64,000 nt of DNA from Tanytarsus gracilentus (GCA_038502055.1 JAXRKN010000038.1:2604001-2668000); one strand, 5' to 3'. Shown: positions 36,463-50,167, counted from the stretch's first letter. Program-made: numbers and translations. Notes: generated by a model not told the origin, from the letters alone.

Positions 36463-39400
36463 ATGGCTGACTTCGATATAGATTACATTGACGATCTTCT
36501 TGATGCACCATTTAAACAGCAAAACGTGAGTTTAATCGACTTTGACTGCCTCCTTATCCATTTAGTTGATAAGTTTCTGTAGCTTAGAATTTGTTTGTAA
36601 AAACTATGCATACAGGAAAGTCCCTTTCCTTGCTAAATGAAAAAAAAATTATTATATTTATTTACATTTAATTTTAAACTGATATTGTGCACTCTCAATA
36701 AGAAACAAAAATCAATCGTATTTTTTATAGACAAAGTGCAGAATGCTCTCTCTTCGACTACAGCTACGTCTAATGATGGGCAAAGGTATTTTAATGAGTA
36801 AAAATTGATACGAACGAATGGAAGTTGGTTATCGCTCGTCCCACTGCTATATAAAATATTAACTATGAGATCCGCGTGCATATTATTGTTGCTAAAAAGT
36901 TTTCTTTATTTTTAGAAGTATGAGAAAAGAAAAATATTTGAATTCTATATCGCATCAGAACATCGATCGCTTCACATTATTTAAAAAAAATCTTTCTATA
37001 TTTAATTTTAGACACCTGACAATCGCTCAAATTCGAAACTCTTTAAAATCTTCCTCCTCTGCGTGTCTTATAAATATAAATATATATATTATGTATGTGT
37101 AAACGACTGCCCTATTGTGCCACATAACAATACGGTAGAATTATTATTTTTTTGTGACCTCTAAAAAAATTTTGTATCTCTATAATAGGTCTGAGACTAT
37201 GAATCGCATAATGGACAATTTCAATGGTTTTTCATCATCCAAATTTAATTTTCCCTTTTAAAAACTGTGTTTATAAAACTTTCTATTTTGTTTTACGTTC
37301 AGGTTGTCCTCCGTGATGATGATGCATTGGGAAAACTTATCACGAAAAAAAAAATTCTCTATATATTTTTGTAGATTCTCAATGAGACCACTACCTACCT
37401 CACTCACTCACGATTTGTCTGATGTTCCTGGGTAATTAATTGAAAAGTAAAATCTCAAAAAAAGTATCGTCGTTAATCAGAATTTACGCGCTATAAAATT
37501 TATTATTTTGCAGAAGAACTCGCGCGAGCGTTTTCAATAAAAAATGTCTTAAAAGTTGATAGATTAAGAAAAAAATATTGTTAAATGCGCTCTCAGATAA
37601 ATGTGTGGTAAGTGTTGATTGTGACACTATCTCTCTATCTATGTATCGTTTGGCAGGCAAGCACTTGAGCGTATTCTCGGATCTGAAAATGTTGTAGAAA
37701 TGAAATGCACGCATCGAAGCAACGACGAGGGAAAATGTCTTGAAATTCTCCCTCTCTACCCGTCATCGAATAAACCATTTATATAGTTTTAATGATTTTT
37801 TATGATAAAATATTGAAAACATTTTAATGAGCAAAATTTTTAATTAATTTTTTCTCTCTTATCTTTTAATTTTCTTCTAATTTTTAACACAAACTATCTT
37901 CACCACATGTATCGTCATCCCGTGCTGCAATTTAAAATAACCATCGGTGCTTCCCTTCTGTTCGGAAAAACATCATCGAAAATTTTCTTTAAATTCTATC
38001 TTAAATATTAAAATCCATATTGTGTATCAATAGGATAAAGTGAGCAACGGAAAGCGTCGATCTGAGTCACCGGAACGTTCATCAAAGAAATCTCGTCGCG
38101 GAAGTAGCAAGGAAGTTGAGAAAGAGCACAGATCCTCATCACACAAGTTGTCGAGGTAAATTTTACAATCATAAAATTTGAAACAATTTTAAAATTATTA
38201 ATTATTTAGACGAAGTCGATCAAAAGATCGTCGCCGATCTAAGGACAAAAAATCTTCACGTGACGAGGAGAAATCAAAGAAAGACAAAAAGAGGAGCAGA
38301 AGTCGTTCAAAGGATCGTCGACGTAAGTCAAAGGAAAGAGACCACGATCGTCCCGAAAAGAAGCGCGATGACAGAGAAAAGGATAAAGAAAGGGAAAGAG
38401 ATCGAGAGAGTCGAAAGGAAAAAGAGAGGTTGGAAAAAGAACGTGAAAAGGAACGAATTGAAAAGAAGCGCAGCAAAAGTCCTGATAGAAGGTAAATTTT
38501 TAATTCACTTGTTAAAATGGCGAAATTGTCAGAATCAAAGACTGTCCTTGATAGTCGGACTAGTAGAGCGTATGCTCTTAATGGGAGAGTCCAGGGTTCG
38601 ATACACATAGATAAGTCATTGAAATATTTTTACCCTTCTAAATAAGCATGAAGTAGAACTGACGAACGAATTGTATTAATTTTGTTCCTCGGTGGGAAGT
38701 TCTATGCTAAAGAAAACATTTTTCCTTCTAACTATTTGTGGCTCAATGTTCTCAATAATTGCGCACTATAAAATAGAAGAAAATACAAATATTAAATTTT
38801 TAAAAAAATCAATAAATTAATTTTATTGTTAAATTTTTTAGGCGTCGCCGTTCATTTTCGCCTCGTCCATTTAGGAGAGGACGCACGCCGCCGAATGGTG
38901 TTACGAGAGACAACATAACACCCGAAGAGCTTTCGCCCGAGGAAAGAGATGCACGCACAATTTTCTGTATGCAGTTGTCGCAGAGAGTGAAGGCACGTGA
39001 TTTGGAGGAATTTTTCTCGAGTGTGGGCAAGGTTAGAGATGTCCGCTTGATTACATGCAACAAAACTAAACGCTTCAAGGGAATTGCTTATGTAGAATTT
39101 CGTGATCCAGAGTCAGTAGCATTGTCGCTTGGATTGTCTGGTCAAAAGCTTTATGGAATTCCGATTTCAGTTCAACACACACAAGCGGAGAAGAATCGAT
39201 TGGCGAATAAGGCACCATCGCCGCAGCCCACAAAGAGCGTCCAGCAAGGTCCAACGAGACTTTATGTCGGCTCATTGCATTTTCAAGTCACTGAAGATAT
39301 GTTGGGTGACATTTTCAGACCGTTCGGAAAGGTCACAAATATTCAGTTGATTAAAGATCCTGAAACAGGCCATAGCAAAGGATATGGATTTATAACTGTA

Positions 39401-40261
39401 AGTAGCTTTCGTTAATTATAAATTCTTTGCACGCCCTTGACCTTGATTAGTTGGATTTATATCCATTAGTGACTAGTTGAGGGGATGAAGTGTGCTAAAG
39501 CAAATGCTATTGTTGGCAATAATTTTCGATGATGCTTTTTTAATTATAAAGTATTGTTGCCAATTGCTGTTATAGACATTGTTTTCGATCTTGAAAGTGA
39601 TTCAAAGCTAATTTGTTATTTTTATCAATAGTACCAAAATGACGACGATGCCAAGGAAGCGCTTGTACAACTTAATGGATTTGAATTAGCTGGCCGACCA
39701 ATGAAGGTTGGAAATGTAACTGAGCGACTCGATGCTACACATGCATCACTCGATACTGACGAAATGGATAGAAGTGGAATTGATTTAGGCACAACCGGAC
39801 GATTACAATTGATGGTGAAATTGGCTGAGAAAACTGACTTAGAAATTCCACAAGTAACAGCCAATGCGTTAATGGCGAGTGCACCACAGCCCACACAGGC
39901 GATCGTCGAAGAAGCTGAGATAGCTCAAGTCGCTACGCAATGCTTCCTCTTGGTGAACATGTTCGATCCAGCCACTGAAACTGATCCAAATTGGGATCAG
40001 GAAATTAAAGATGACGTAATTGAAGAGTGTAATAAGCATGGCGGTGTTCTTCATGTTTTTGTCGATGTCGCATCTCCCGAAGGCAAAGTCTACGTTAAAT
40101 GTCCATCAAAAGCGACTGCTGTTCTCGCTGTTAATGCTCTCCATGGAAGATGGTTTGCAGGAAGAGTTATTTCGGCAGCGTACGTACCTCTTGCAACGTA
40201 TCATCTTCATTTCCCCGAGAGCGTGAAGGACGGCAACTTACTTCAAATGAAGCGAGTTTAA
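36463..40261 (+). CDS. Caper: RNA-binding protein 39 / CAPER splicing factor
   Basis: Exons 36463-36525, 38034-38155, 38210-38491, 38842-39397 and 39632-40261 join in phase to 550 residues. RBM39 is a U2AF65-related nuclear splicing factor and coactivator. Order: short acidic start (MADFDIDYIDDLLDAPFK), Arg/Ser-rich RS domain (about 25-175), RRM1 from DARTIFCMQLSQ (about 190-265), RRM2 from TRLYVGSLHF (about 290-365, with SKGYGFIT), the linker GIDLGTTGRLQLM, and the C-terminal U2AF-homology motif domain (ATQCFLLVNMFDP to HGRWFAGRVISAAYVPL). The end NLLQMKRV is short. Intron 1 is 1.5 kb, about 25 times the local average, a place where vertebrate RBM39 carries autoregulatory poison splicing. 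Intron 3 holds a tRNA-like sequence. AATAAA at 40330-40335. Confidence 0.96.
36526..38033 (+). other. Long first intron of RBM39
   Basis: 1,508 bases with at least three good internal 3' splice sites (AG at 36914-36915, 37301-37302 and 37655-37656, each after a pyrimidine tract). The second is followed by a candidate donor (GTAATT at 37432), bounding about 129 bases that would insert stop codons. No coding capacity otherwise. Confidence 0.4.
38543..38608 (+). mobile_element. tRNA-Lys-like sequence, likely SINE head or tRNA pseudogene
   Basis: Within RBM39 intron 3. The stretch gtagagcg, the anticodon-loop-like ctcttaat (CTT, Lys) and a promoter B-box ggttcgatac at 38595-38604 occur in tRNA order and spacing. 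The D-arm region (tagtcggactagtagagc) is only partly like the tRNA-Lys A-box region, and the acceptor and T stems do not pair properly, so it is not a working tRNA gene. A tRNA-derived SINE head is the simplest reading; the following 200 bases may be its body, but no second copy was found in this window and no clear tail or target duplication is visible. Confidence 0.5.
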
Positions 40262-40592
40262 GCATTTATTTAATAATTTGTATACACGTCTTAGTACCTC
40301 CTCCTTTTTCAACTTTCATACAATTTAACAATAAAGGTTCTATTATTGAACTATTCAACAATTTAATACACGTTTAACTTTCATGTAAGGAAACTTTGTT
40401 TAATTTTAGCCAAGATCAATTTTGAATTATTGTACATTAATGCGCTTATTTGATGAAGGAATAAAAATGTTGGTTTTTCTTGTAAAAAAATAAATAAAAT
40501 TCATGTTTTTATTTACAAGCATTTCACAATTGTGTTCACACACAAAAAACTATTTACAAAATTATTTTTTTCATTCTTCTATGAAAATTCCT
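40262..40592. other. Convergent 3' ends of RBM39 and mxc
   Basis: 331 bases between the two stop codons. AATAAA at 40330-40335 serves RBM39; TTTATT at about 40508-40513 is a minus-strand poly(A) signal for mxc. Nothing else was seen. Confidence 0.6.
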
Positions 40593-43500
40593 TTATTTAC
40601 TCGGATGAAGCATCGATAGAATTTTATCGATCACGTTAGGGTCGTTATTGAGAATTGATCTGAAATAATTTTAATTATTTAATGTTTTCAGTATTTTTAA
40701 TTCGATTTTTACTCACTCAGTTTTGCTTTCTTTCGAACTAATACCTTTTGATTTTGCCTTTACTTTTGTGGAAGTTTTATCGTTTTTCTTTTTTTCCACT
40801 TCCTTTTTCTGCGTCTCGGGTTCCATCGAAAAAATGTCCATCGTAGCTGAGAAATCAATTTTGACAGTTTTATCTTCAATTTGAAGCTTTGCCGGTGGAC
40901 ACGTTGAGAGAGGTGCATATGATTTCTTAACTTTTTCCCCTTTCGACTCCTCAAAGTTAAAAATGAATTTTTCAATCATATCCGACAAAACTAATGTACA
41001 TTCTTCTTCTTGATCATCCTCATCACCACTTCCGGAACTGCTAATTTCTCCATCCTCTAATGAATTTGTATCAGCAACTTTAGTTTCAGGTTCTGTCGAC
41101 TTTTCCTCATTAAATTTAGCCTCAAGCTCTTTAACCTCCTTTTTATCGAATCCCTGACTAATCATCGCCTGTTGGAATGTATTTGAACCTTCTTCCACTT
41201 CCTTCTTGCAGTTAATGACAGTTTTAGTTGTGCTCTCTTTGCCAATTTCATCATCAGAACTTTCGATATGGAAAGACGATGAAATATTTAAGCTCGGATG
41301 ATCATCATGCATCACTGCATTGTCACTAATATTTTCAAGAGAAACTCGCTCGGGTTTTGATGGTGATTTTGTGGTTGAGCTTTCGGATTTCTTTTTAACT
41401 CTCGTTTTCTTAGTGGGCGATGGAGCTTTCGGCAATTCATCGATGATGATTGTCTTGCGAGGCGTTGCATTTTTTCTCCTCGACGAGGACGAAGGAATTA
41501 ATTTGAGTGGCGTTGGTCGAGAACGTTCGGTGAGATTTTGACTGAGTATTTGTTCTCGTCGTGTTAAAGGAACCACTTTTCTTTGTTCAAGTGGAAGTTT
41601 AAAGGTTTTGGCATTGTTCTTATTGAGTTTAGTTGGATTCCTCTTTGAATTTGTTGAAGTCGAAGCTGAATCGTTTTTGAGGATTCTTAAAGTTCTCTGT
41701 TTTATAGCCTCAAGATCCATGATGATATTTTTTGGCGGCTCCGATGGCTGAGATTCTTTAACTTTTTTAGCTTCTGTATTTATAATGTCCTTAATTTCTT
41801 GTTCCATCTTACGCGGTGTCATTAGATTTCTCAATGGGAAACGAACTTCACCAGTTTTCTCATCGACCAGCGAATTATTGCTTTCATTCACTTCTGCATG
41901 CTCACATTTCCACTCTACATCGACACCAGCGTCCTCGGGCAGATCTGACTGATTAAGAATGTCCATTGTCTCGTCATCTGTCGATGGATCTGTACTACAC
42001 GTTGAACATGTAAATGACGATGAACTGTCGCTGTCCGATGCCGTCGTTAAAATTGACTCTGACAAAAGTCCTTCCTCCATCATCGTATAATGAGGAATTT
42101 CCTTCTTCTCTTCTGCAAACGAACTGACTCGATCAAGCGCCCCTGGACATTCGACTTTCTTTGCACTTCCAACTCGAATTTTAACAGTTTTTTGAATCTC
42201 CGTTGAGACTGACAAACTTCCGCCGTCCGATTCCGATTGAGAATTCATTTCTCTCGCTTGTTTAATAATCAACTCAAAGTTCTGATTTATTTCTTCCGAC
42301 TCATCTGGCTTATAGTAGCTACTGCACGACGAATAGTCCGTTCTTCGACTGCTATATCCACTTGCACTCGTTGGACTGGCGTCACTTTTTAGTGGAGTTT
42401 CTTTAAATCCGGGCGTGATTGGAAAACTAGGCGTGAGAATGTCGCAAACTTTCATTAGCGACGGAATTGCCGAAGATGTGGCTGTTGTTGTTGTCACGAC
42501 TGTTTTAGGAATTGGCGTCTCTTGCGTTGACATAGCCACCAGTGGAACAGCAAAGCGTGGAGTGTTTGGCAGAGGACTTATGTTTGTATCGAGTTTTAGA
42601 GGCGTTTCCATTAAAACTTGAGGATCGATTTTATTTGTCTCAATTAAGTTGGTGCCGCTGTTTGTTTTTGCGAGAATTGTCTCGGGTAAGTGTGTCAATA
42701 GAGTCGCAACTTCCTGCACGGTGTCACTTCTGTTTAAATCAGAATTTTCCGATTTTTCAAGCTCCTCAATTTTCTCTTCTACTTTCGCAGGAGGATCAGC
42801 AACAGGTGGTGGAGTTAATGACTTTTCTTTCTCTTTCTGCTTAACCGTGTCAATATTGGGTGTTAAAATACTAAAAACTGAAACCACCGGTGACTTTGTA
42901 AGCTTCTTTTTCTTTGGAGTTTTCCTCAACAGTGCTGCTTTACGCGGTGAAGTTACTTTGAATTTTGCACCACCTCCATTAATACGATTTGCGACTTTCT
43001 TAACAATCTGAAAAAAATTATTAGTTGAATTTAAATTTAAAACTAATTAAACTCACTTGAGTCTGATTTTCTTTTGACTTTTGACGTTCTTCACTTCCCG
43101 ATGACTTTTTAGCAGAACACAAAAGTTTTTTCTTCTTTGGCGTTTTTCTTTTTCTCTTGTCGTGAGTCACTTTTACTTCACTTTCTTGAAAAAGTAAACG
43201 CATTCGTTCATCGACACTGAGTGACTTTTGCTGTGCCCTCATTTTGTCCCATTCATCGCGTGTCATAGGAGGACCCTTAGGTGGTGATTCGTCAGTCTTC
43301 TTAGTGTCCACTTCTATCTTACGACGACGACGATTTTTAGCCACTTTTGGAGTGTTTGAAATTGACGTGGAATTACTGCTATCGTCAACAATTTCGAGAT
43401 TTTCCTCAATAACTTTTTCAACTTTATGCGCATTCTTTTGAACACTTATCGAAGCTGGAGCCGATCCAGGAGTTTCCATTTTAATTCCACTTAGAGGTGT

Positions 43501-45086
43501 TGAAAATTCTTTAATTGTTGAAAGCCGTGAGGCAGCTGATGGCGTATGATTAAAGTCCAAAATTCTTACATGCGTCGCTTTCCTTCTCGGCGTCGATTTA
43601 CATTTAGATTCTCTGAAGCTTGCATTGATGGGCATTTTTGGTGTCTGCTGAGTCTTTTCACTTGGCTTATTTTCCTTATCAACTTCAGTTGTCGTTGTTT
43701 GCACTTCTTGACTTTCTAATACTAAATTTTCAATTTCACTGATTACTGGAGCGGTTGGTGATGAGATGATGGGAATTTGTGATAAAGCTGACTGTAGAGG
43801 GATGAAAGTTGTTGAAGGTTGCATAATAGGAACAAATTTAATGAATTCGATTGTGGTTGGTTGAGAGATGGCGATAGGTTCAGGTGGTGGTAGACCAAGA
43901 CAAATGGGCAGAGGACCAGTGTATAGTTCATTAGAAATTATACTGACTTTCTGCAGTTTCTTCTTCTTTTCACCAGGCATTTTGGCTGATCTTGGTCGCA
44001 GTCTCTGCTTTATTGGAATTTCAACGGGCTTAGATTCGTCTTTCGATGGTGACGATGAAGTGGATTGCACGTCATTTTCATTGCTTCTGATATCATCATC
44101 GCCAGGCTCGAGATACTTTCCAATTACTTCCTTTAAAATATCCTCAAAATCATTTTCATGTTCGGTTTTTGAAAGAATATCCTGCACATCGGTCTGCGTT
44201 AGAGCGTTTTGCGAGGTTGACGCTTGATCCGGTGACTCGAGCTCTTTTGCCGATCGCGTTTTATTAATTAGATCCGCGAGAGTTTCAACAAAATCAGGTT
44301 TTCTCAACATAGTTTCGGAGAGCAATTCCGGCGGCGGTGGAGCAATTTTTGAAGGCACTTCTTTAATGGGAATTTCCTCTTTTTTCTCATCCGTATCCGA
44401 CACATCGTCTTCCTTATTCGATGTTTCGGGACTGCTTATGTAATTCAACTCTTTTCTATTTAGTGAACTCTTATCGTTGACATTCGAAGCTTTCTTCTCG
44501 GTATTGCATGCACTTAACGATACAAATGGATTTGGTAATGAGATCCTTCGACGCTTCGATGCTGGTTCATTTGTCTCCGGTGTGCTTGTGTTTGTTTGCG
44601 AAATATTGAATTCACACTCAGGTCGACGCTTTCGCTTTCCATTTGTCGTGGGAAGTTCTTCATCAAATTTTAATATGTTATCTTTTATGATTTTAAAGAT
44701 GAGTTCAAAGCGTAATGAAATACTGCTCGTGTCGATGAGCTGGATGATGAAAGAAGTCTTTGGACAGGTACGAATAAACTCGTTGAGCTTCTCTTTGAGC
44801 ATGAAATACTCGGCTATGATATTAACGAGTCCAATGCTCGTATCGACCGACTTCGTTCCCTCTTGATACGCTAAATATTCTTTGGTGAGATGCCGACTTG
44901 TTTCACAGAAAACGTTGTGCGCTTCGGGAAGATGCTGCTCATCCAAATAGCCTTTTTATATATTTTTTTGTAATTAAAGCCATTTTTAGATTTCGTAAAC
45001 AAAATATTTTTTGCTAAATTTTAATATTTACCCAAAACTAGCCGCGCAACGAGCCGTAAAACATCTGCAGTGACAATTGAAGCCAT
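40593..45086 (-). CDS. mxc: NPAT / multi sex combs homologue, histone locus body scaffold
   Basis: Minus-strand exons 45032-45086, 43057-44951, 40717-43007 and 40593-40659 join in phase to 1,435 residues, close to human NPAT (about 1,430). The N-terminal LisH motif (VLRLVARLVLGYLDEQHLPEA, continuing as NVFCETSRHLTKEY) closely follows that of NPAT (ARLVLGYL), and the next 50 residues (LVNIIAEYFMLKEKL) match its self-association segment. The rest is disordered, rich in Ser, Thr, Pro, Glu and Lys, with basic patches (KRKRRPE, KTPKKKKL, RRRRK) and the short C-terminal IDKILSMLHPSK in its own exon. NPAT/mxc multimerises at histone gene clusters and drives S-phase histone transcription. The call rests on the LisH region and length; the body diverges quickly in insects. 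The gene follows MED14 on the same strand with 215 bases between them. Confidence 0.75.
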
Positions 45087-45171
45087 TTTTTAGCACGTTT
45101 AACATGAATTAATTATTAAATTTGATTGCATTTCCACTTAAATTAAATGAAATTACTTTCTTAAAAATCTC

Positions 45172-45186
45172 GTTGTTGTTGTTGTT
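45172..45186. repeat. (GTT)5 triplet repeat
   Basis: Five GTT units in the short gap between the mxc start codon and the MED14 3' end; on the mxc strand it reads as AAC repeats in the promoter or leader. Confidence 0.85.
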
Positions 45187-45301
45187 TTAGCGCGAATCCT
45201 TCGAGGGGATGGAAACTTGAGAGGGTAAATTCAAATTTTCAGAATACGTTAATTTTATTGTTGAATAAAACTCTTAAATGCTACAAAAATAATTAATATA
45301 G

Positions 45302-48300
45302 TTATCCCATAGGATTCATTTGACCACCCATTTGTGGCGGACCTTGCGATTGCATTGGATTGACGGGCGCCATTTGTGGAGGCATTTGTTGCATTTGAGG
45401 TGGCATTCCTGGCGGTATAAATTGACCTGGAACATTGACATTTCCTTGCATTACAGGCTGCTGAGGTTGCTGACCGGGCATTGGGAAGGAAAGATTTGAT
45501 AAGAGGTCAATGACAGCGGCATATAGAGTCGATTCAGCTGGTGCTCTCTTTTCAAGGAATTTCCTCAATTGCATATTGACAGCTTGCATAATAATCATGG
45601 GAGTATTAACGTCTCTTCTCTCGGCCAGTTGTAAAACTTGTGCGCCCATATCGTAAATGAATGGCAGCATTATAATTGGATGTGAAATTGGTTGATCGGT
45701 AATCCTTGTGAGCTCCAACTAAAATTAAATAATTTTTAATTAAAATTAATAAAGTCAAATGAAAAAAAAATCTTACAAAGAACAAAAGCTTATTTTTCGT
45801 ATTGACAACTGCTGGCGTCCCAAGAGGAATTATAGGGAGAGTCGAGAAGGTCGCTCGCAAGCATAGCTGAACGTTAAAGTGCAATCCCATCGGTTTACAT
45901 TGCTCCGGTCTTAATTCTAATCGAATAATTTGAATTAAATCTTTCAAGACGGGTGGCGGAGCATAGAATAGTTTTATAAATCCACAGAGAGACGTTTGTC
46001 GATATGGAGGAGCTGCAACCTTCTGCTCAAAGTAAGTTTCCAATGTCTGCAAATCGTCATGATTCCATTGATAAATTGGCTTCATCTCTTGGGGATTCGG
46101 AATTGCCGGTGAAATTTTGACATGTAATGACTGCATATGTTCGGGGTTTGAATAAACATGACACTGCAATCCCTCAACGCGGAACAAAATTACACCCGGC
46201 TCAACGGACTGTGACTGGAAAAAGCCCTAGAAATTAAAATTCAATAATAATGTTATCGTTCTTAATTTAAATATCTTCTTACATTCTCTTTAACCAATCG
46301 CTGAAGTTGTCTCTTCATAAAAACACATCCCAAGAATCGCTCGAGAGGACTCATGTCTGGTCCGGGTATACCAATTAAAGTGCATGGATTACACAATGTT
46401 TCGAATGCCTCAAAAGTCATCAACGTTGGAATTGCTCCTGCCCAACTGCGAGCTGGCAAAATTCTCGAATGATGTGGAGCCATTTGAGATGATTTATGAT
46501 CAGGCGATTGTCCTGGAGGTCTTGGCGATGGACGCGGAATTCCTGGTGAACCTGGCCATGCCGATGCAGCGGGTGACATTTGAGCGCCAAATGGACTATC
46601 GACATGTCCTTGCATGTAGAGATTTGGACCCGGCGACATTGTCATCGGAGATGGTTGATTCAGAGGCGACGAAGGCATGAAACTCGGTGAAGGATGTGGC
46701 ATGTGCGTAGGCGGTGATGTCATGCTAAAGTTTGGATGTTGTTGAGACGAGTGAGATTGTTGTTGAGCTGGATGAGGACTCGCTGGTGTATGAGGATTCG
46801 AAGTCGATGGTGGAGTTTGTGGTGCCGCAAATCTCAATCCAGAATCACGAGGACTTGCCGGGCCTCTCGGACCATTCCACGATGGACCATCGTCGAGTTG
46901 TGGAATAGGTGATGGAGGATTATCGTCTTCTGATTGCGATCGCCTACGATAAACTGCATTTTCATCGACGTACTTTGAGAGGAAGCCTTTAAGACCTTGA
47001 GTCGGTATGAACTCCATAACGACATTAATCCTATCGAAGCGACTGTAGGCTCCATCACGAATAGAAATAAGTCCACCTCCTCTCAAGCGAACTTCCAAGC
47101 AATAAATTCCTTGAAATGCGACACGAAGCAATGATGGCGATTGAGGAATAATGCAAAAAGACAAAACTGGAATTTTTGGATTCTGAAATAAAAATAATTA
47201 GTTAAAAGTTTTAAAATAAAATATATATATCTTACCGGAACACCAAGTTGAGGAACGATGGTGAGTTTTGCCACGGAACTGAGAGGTTGATAAGTCTCGT
47301 TGAGAATATGTGCAATTTGTGCAAGATTATGGTGTCTGTTTAAATGTGATTGAAGTTGATCCTTCAATAATGAATGGGGATTGACATTTGAATTGCTTCC
47401 GGTAAATGTCATATCAAATTCTTTACTCTCGTTGTTCCATTCAATATTTACGCAATACTCCTTATTCACTCCATATACAAACATGAGACTCGTATAGTTG
47501 TACGACTTGACTCCAATAATATTTTTTAAATTGTATTTATCCGTATTATAGAGCTCAGCAAAGTCGTGCACGAGAACGTACAAGAGGGCAACTTTCATCC
47601 AATCATTGAGGATTAAATCAATCGTTTTTCCCATCGACTCGACTGGCAGCATTTCATATTGGAAATAAACGGGTCGTCTCTGGCCTTGCTCCTTATAGTA
47701 TGTACTTTGCAGTGGAGCACTGAAGAAAATCAACTCGAGAAGCCATACTCGAGGTAAATTGGATTTATTAACCTGTCCACGGATTGAAATTGAAAGCAAA
47801 CGTTTCATGAGTGCATTGTAAACGGGCTTGGTTACAAATGAATGCAGAAAAATCGGTTTCTCGTTGGAAATGCCCGATGCCGTTGGCTCCTTTTCAATTT
47901 TAATCTTTTCCGGAGATCTCTCGAGTGATGTCGATGCGGAAATTGAACTGATATTAATTTCCGTTGGTGAAGGAAGGGACAAGAGATTTAAAACGAGTGA
48001 TGACGCGTGTGCTTCGTCCTGCAGTCCACTATGTGGAATATTTCGTTTTGACAATTCCTGAGCAAGTGCCACAAATGGAAGTTTCTCATCGCACATTGCC
48101 ACAACGTGAGCCAACTCAGGAATAAAATATGCTGGATATGAGGCTTTAATTTGTTTTGGTGGAGGACCTTCTTGACCTAATTTTCTCTTAAACGGTCCAG
48201 TGTCATCATCAGATCTCTTAACTACATTCGTGCCGGATCCGTGTGTCGCTACAAAAGTATCGAATTCAACCATTGTCATTACTCGCAAAAACATTTTCGG

Positions 48301-50167
48301 TATTTCGCTGTTGTTGGGCATTACACTCGTTGAGCCGCCGCCATCAAGCAATTGATCATCTGAAGTGTTTTCATCAATAGAAACTTGCTTGATGTAGAAT
48401 AGATAAAAAGTGTAATCCATTTCATTTAAATTTGATTCTTTTGATTTAAAGCCAACAATCAAAATCACGTTCGAGTGACGATGAAGTTGAATAAACATTT
48501 TGTGACGTCCAATTTTTGTCGCCGGATGAGATGATGAAGTGATTATGGGAAGTCTTTCTTTGGCCGTTGCCGGTAAGTGCTGTAAGGTCTTTTCACAACG
48601 TCTCTTTGTTATCCAAAAGCGAAGTTCAGACACTAAATCTGGCAATTTTGAATGATCAGAATTGAGCGCTGCTTGCATTTCTGTCATGATTGGACAATCG
48701 AGATGTTTTGGGATGTGGCAATGATAACGTCCAGTGTGAGTGTCAACAGTAATGTGAACCTGCTCGGCTCGAAGGCAAGGTGACAACACAGGAACTGTCA
48801 AAATTGCTGTTGTTCCTTGCAAATTGCAATCAACGTCCTTCATGAAGGAGTTAAATTCCGTCTGAATATCAGAGAGTCTTGCTATGCTGCGGAAGTAGAC
48901 ACTGTGCACTAATAGGCTCTCCATACTAAGCATTTTAACGGCCAATTCAGTTTTCTCGCGAACTTTACTCTCGCAATCTTTAGTTCCTAATGAGGTTGAT
49001 GGGAAGTGAAAAACATTCAAAGGTCCAGTTGGATCAGCCAGCATACTAATACGATAGCGCATATCCGATTTACTTCCATCCTTGCTGCCCGAGAGCTCAC
49101 GCCAATAGGAGACTGTTAGCTTGTTTCCAACAACATACTCTTCAACATGAATGTGATCGTCTAAACGGTCACGACACAGGCGTAATGTTTGAGTATAGAG
49201 AACTTCCAGTTGGAGTGACTGACAGAAATAATGGAGAGTATTGTAGACTTCGCAAAGTGCCACTTGCTGATTAGTATTCACTAAACGTCTTTGAATTACT
49301 TCATGAACATAGTTTACTTGCAATGGATGAACCAAAGATCTTCCATCGCCGGTCTCTTTATCTTCAACGAGAATATCAATGTCCAATAGACGCCATGGAA
49401 CGTCGCTTGCATCGCCCATCATGGTTAATGAAACCGAGAATTCATTAGGAACATTAAACGTAACTCGTCCCTTATCGATTTTAAATTTTTTAAGCTGAGG
49501 CAACAAATTTCCAGTCACTAAACGATGCTGAATCACTTGATTTAATCTCGCCAATGTTGCATCAACCTCCTCAGGTAAAATAGGATCTGGCTTTACAAGA
49601 TTTTCCTTAATGCAAAGCGGTAATCGATTGTATGAACCAGTTGTGAGCACCTCGACGGCCGCTGGAATATGAAATGAGGGTAATCTTGCATTAACTAATG
49701 TTTCTCGAGCCATCTTAGTCAACAGATCTGCAGTATCGATGAACAGCATCGATTGTTTGTCCAAGAAACTCATAATGATCTGTAATTAATAAATTAGGTT
49801 GGCATAAATAAATAAATTCTAAAACTTACAGTTGACTTATCAACTTTTGAAGCCGAATTAGCCCATTTAACAAGAGCCAGCAAGCGAATAAAAAGTTGTC
49901 GAGTTCTTGCGGCAAAATTGTAGATTTCAATTTTCCTTTCCATGTCTGTTTTTCGAGGCAATCTGAAAATTTTGTAAAGATCCAGTTGTAAAATAATTTT
50001 AAGAAGTAATTACGGTCAACTTACAGTTCAGCCAGGATAGTTAGATCGTGAAATGTTCGTTGGACAATAAAATCAATCAGCATTGACAATTTAATTGATC
50101 CACCGGCTTGATTAGGCATCGCTAATTGTTGCTGTTGTTGTTGTTGTTGCATTTCAATCGGTGCCAT
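45302..50167 (-). CDS. MED14: Mediator complex subunit 14
   Basis: Six minus-strand exons, 50025-50167, 49830-49962, 47236-49779, 46283-47182, 45777-46226 and 45302-45718, join in phase to 1,528 residues (human 1,454; fly about 1,700). MED14 is the backbone that links head, middle and tail modules of Mediator. After a short poly-Gln start (residues 6-14) come IKLSMLIDFIVQRTFHDLT, LLPRKTDMERKIEIYNFA, RQLFIRLLALVKWANSASK, IMSFLDKQSM, FHIPAAVEVLTTGSYNRLP, RLNQVIQHRLVTGNLLPQL, VPWRLLDIDILVEDKETGDG and LHYFCQSLQLEVLYTQTLRL, all family hallmarks. The third quarter is a Pro/Ser/Gln-rich linker (46.5-46.9 kb), and the tail ends in a Met/Pro/Gln/Gly-rich stretch. Head-to-head with PRKRIP1 (282 bases between ATGs). 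Confidence 0.97.

Noticed and set aside
42415..44866. Several long open frames on the plus strand across mxc
   Set aside because: They are antisense shadows of the large minus-strand mxc exons; their Ser/Val-rich composition mirrors the coding strand.
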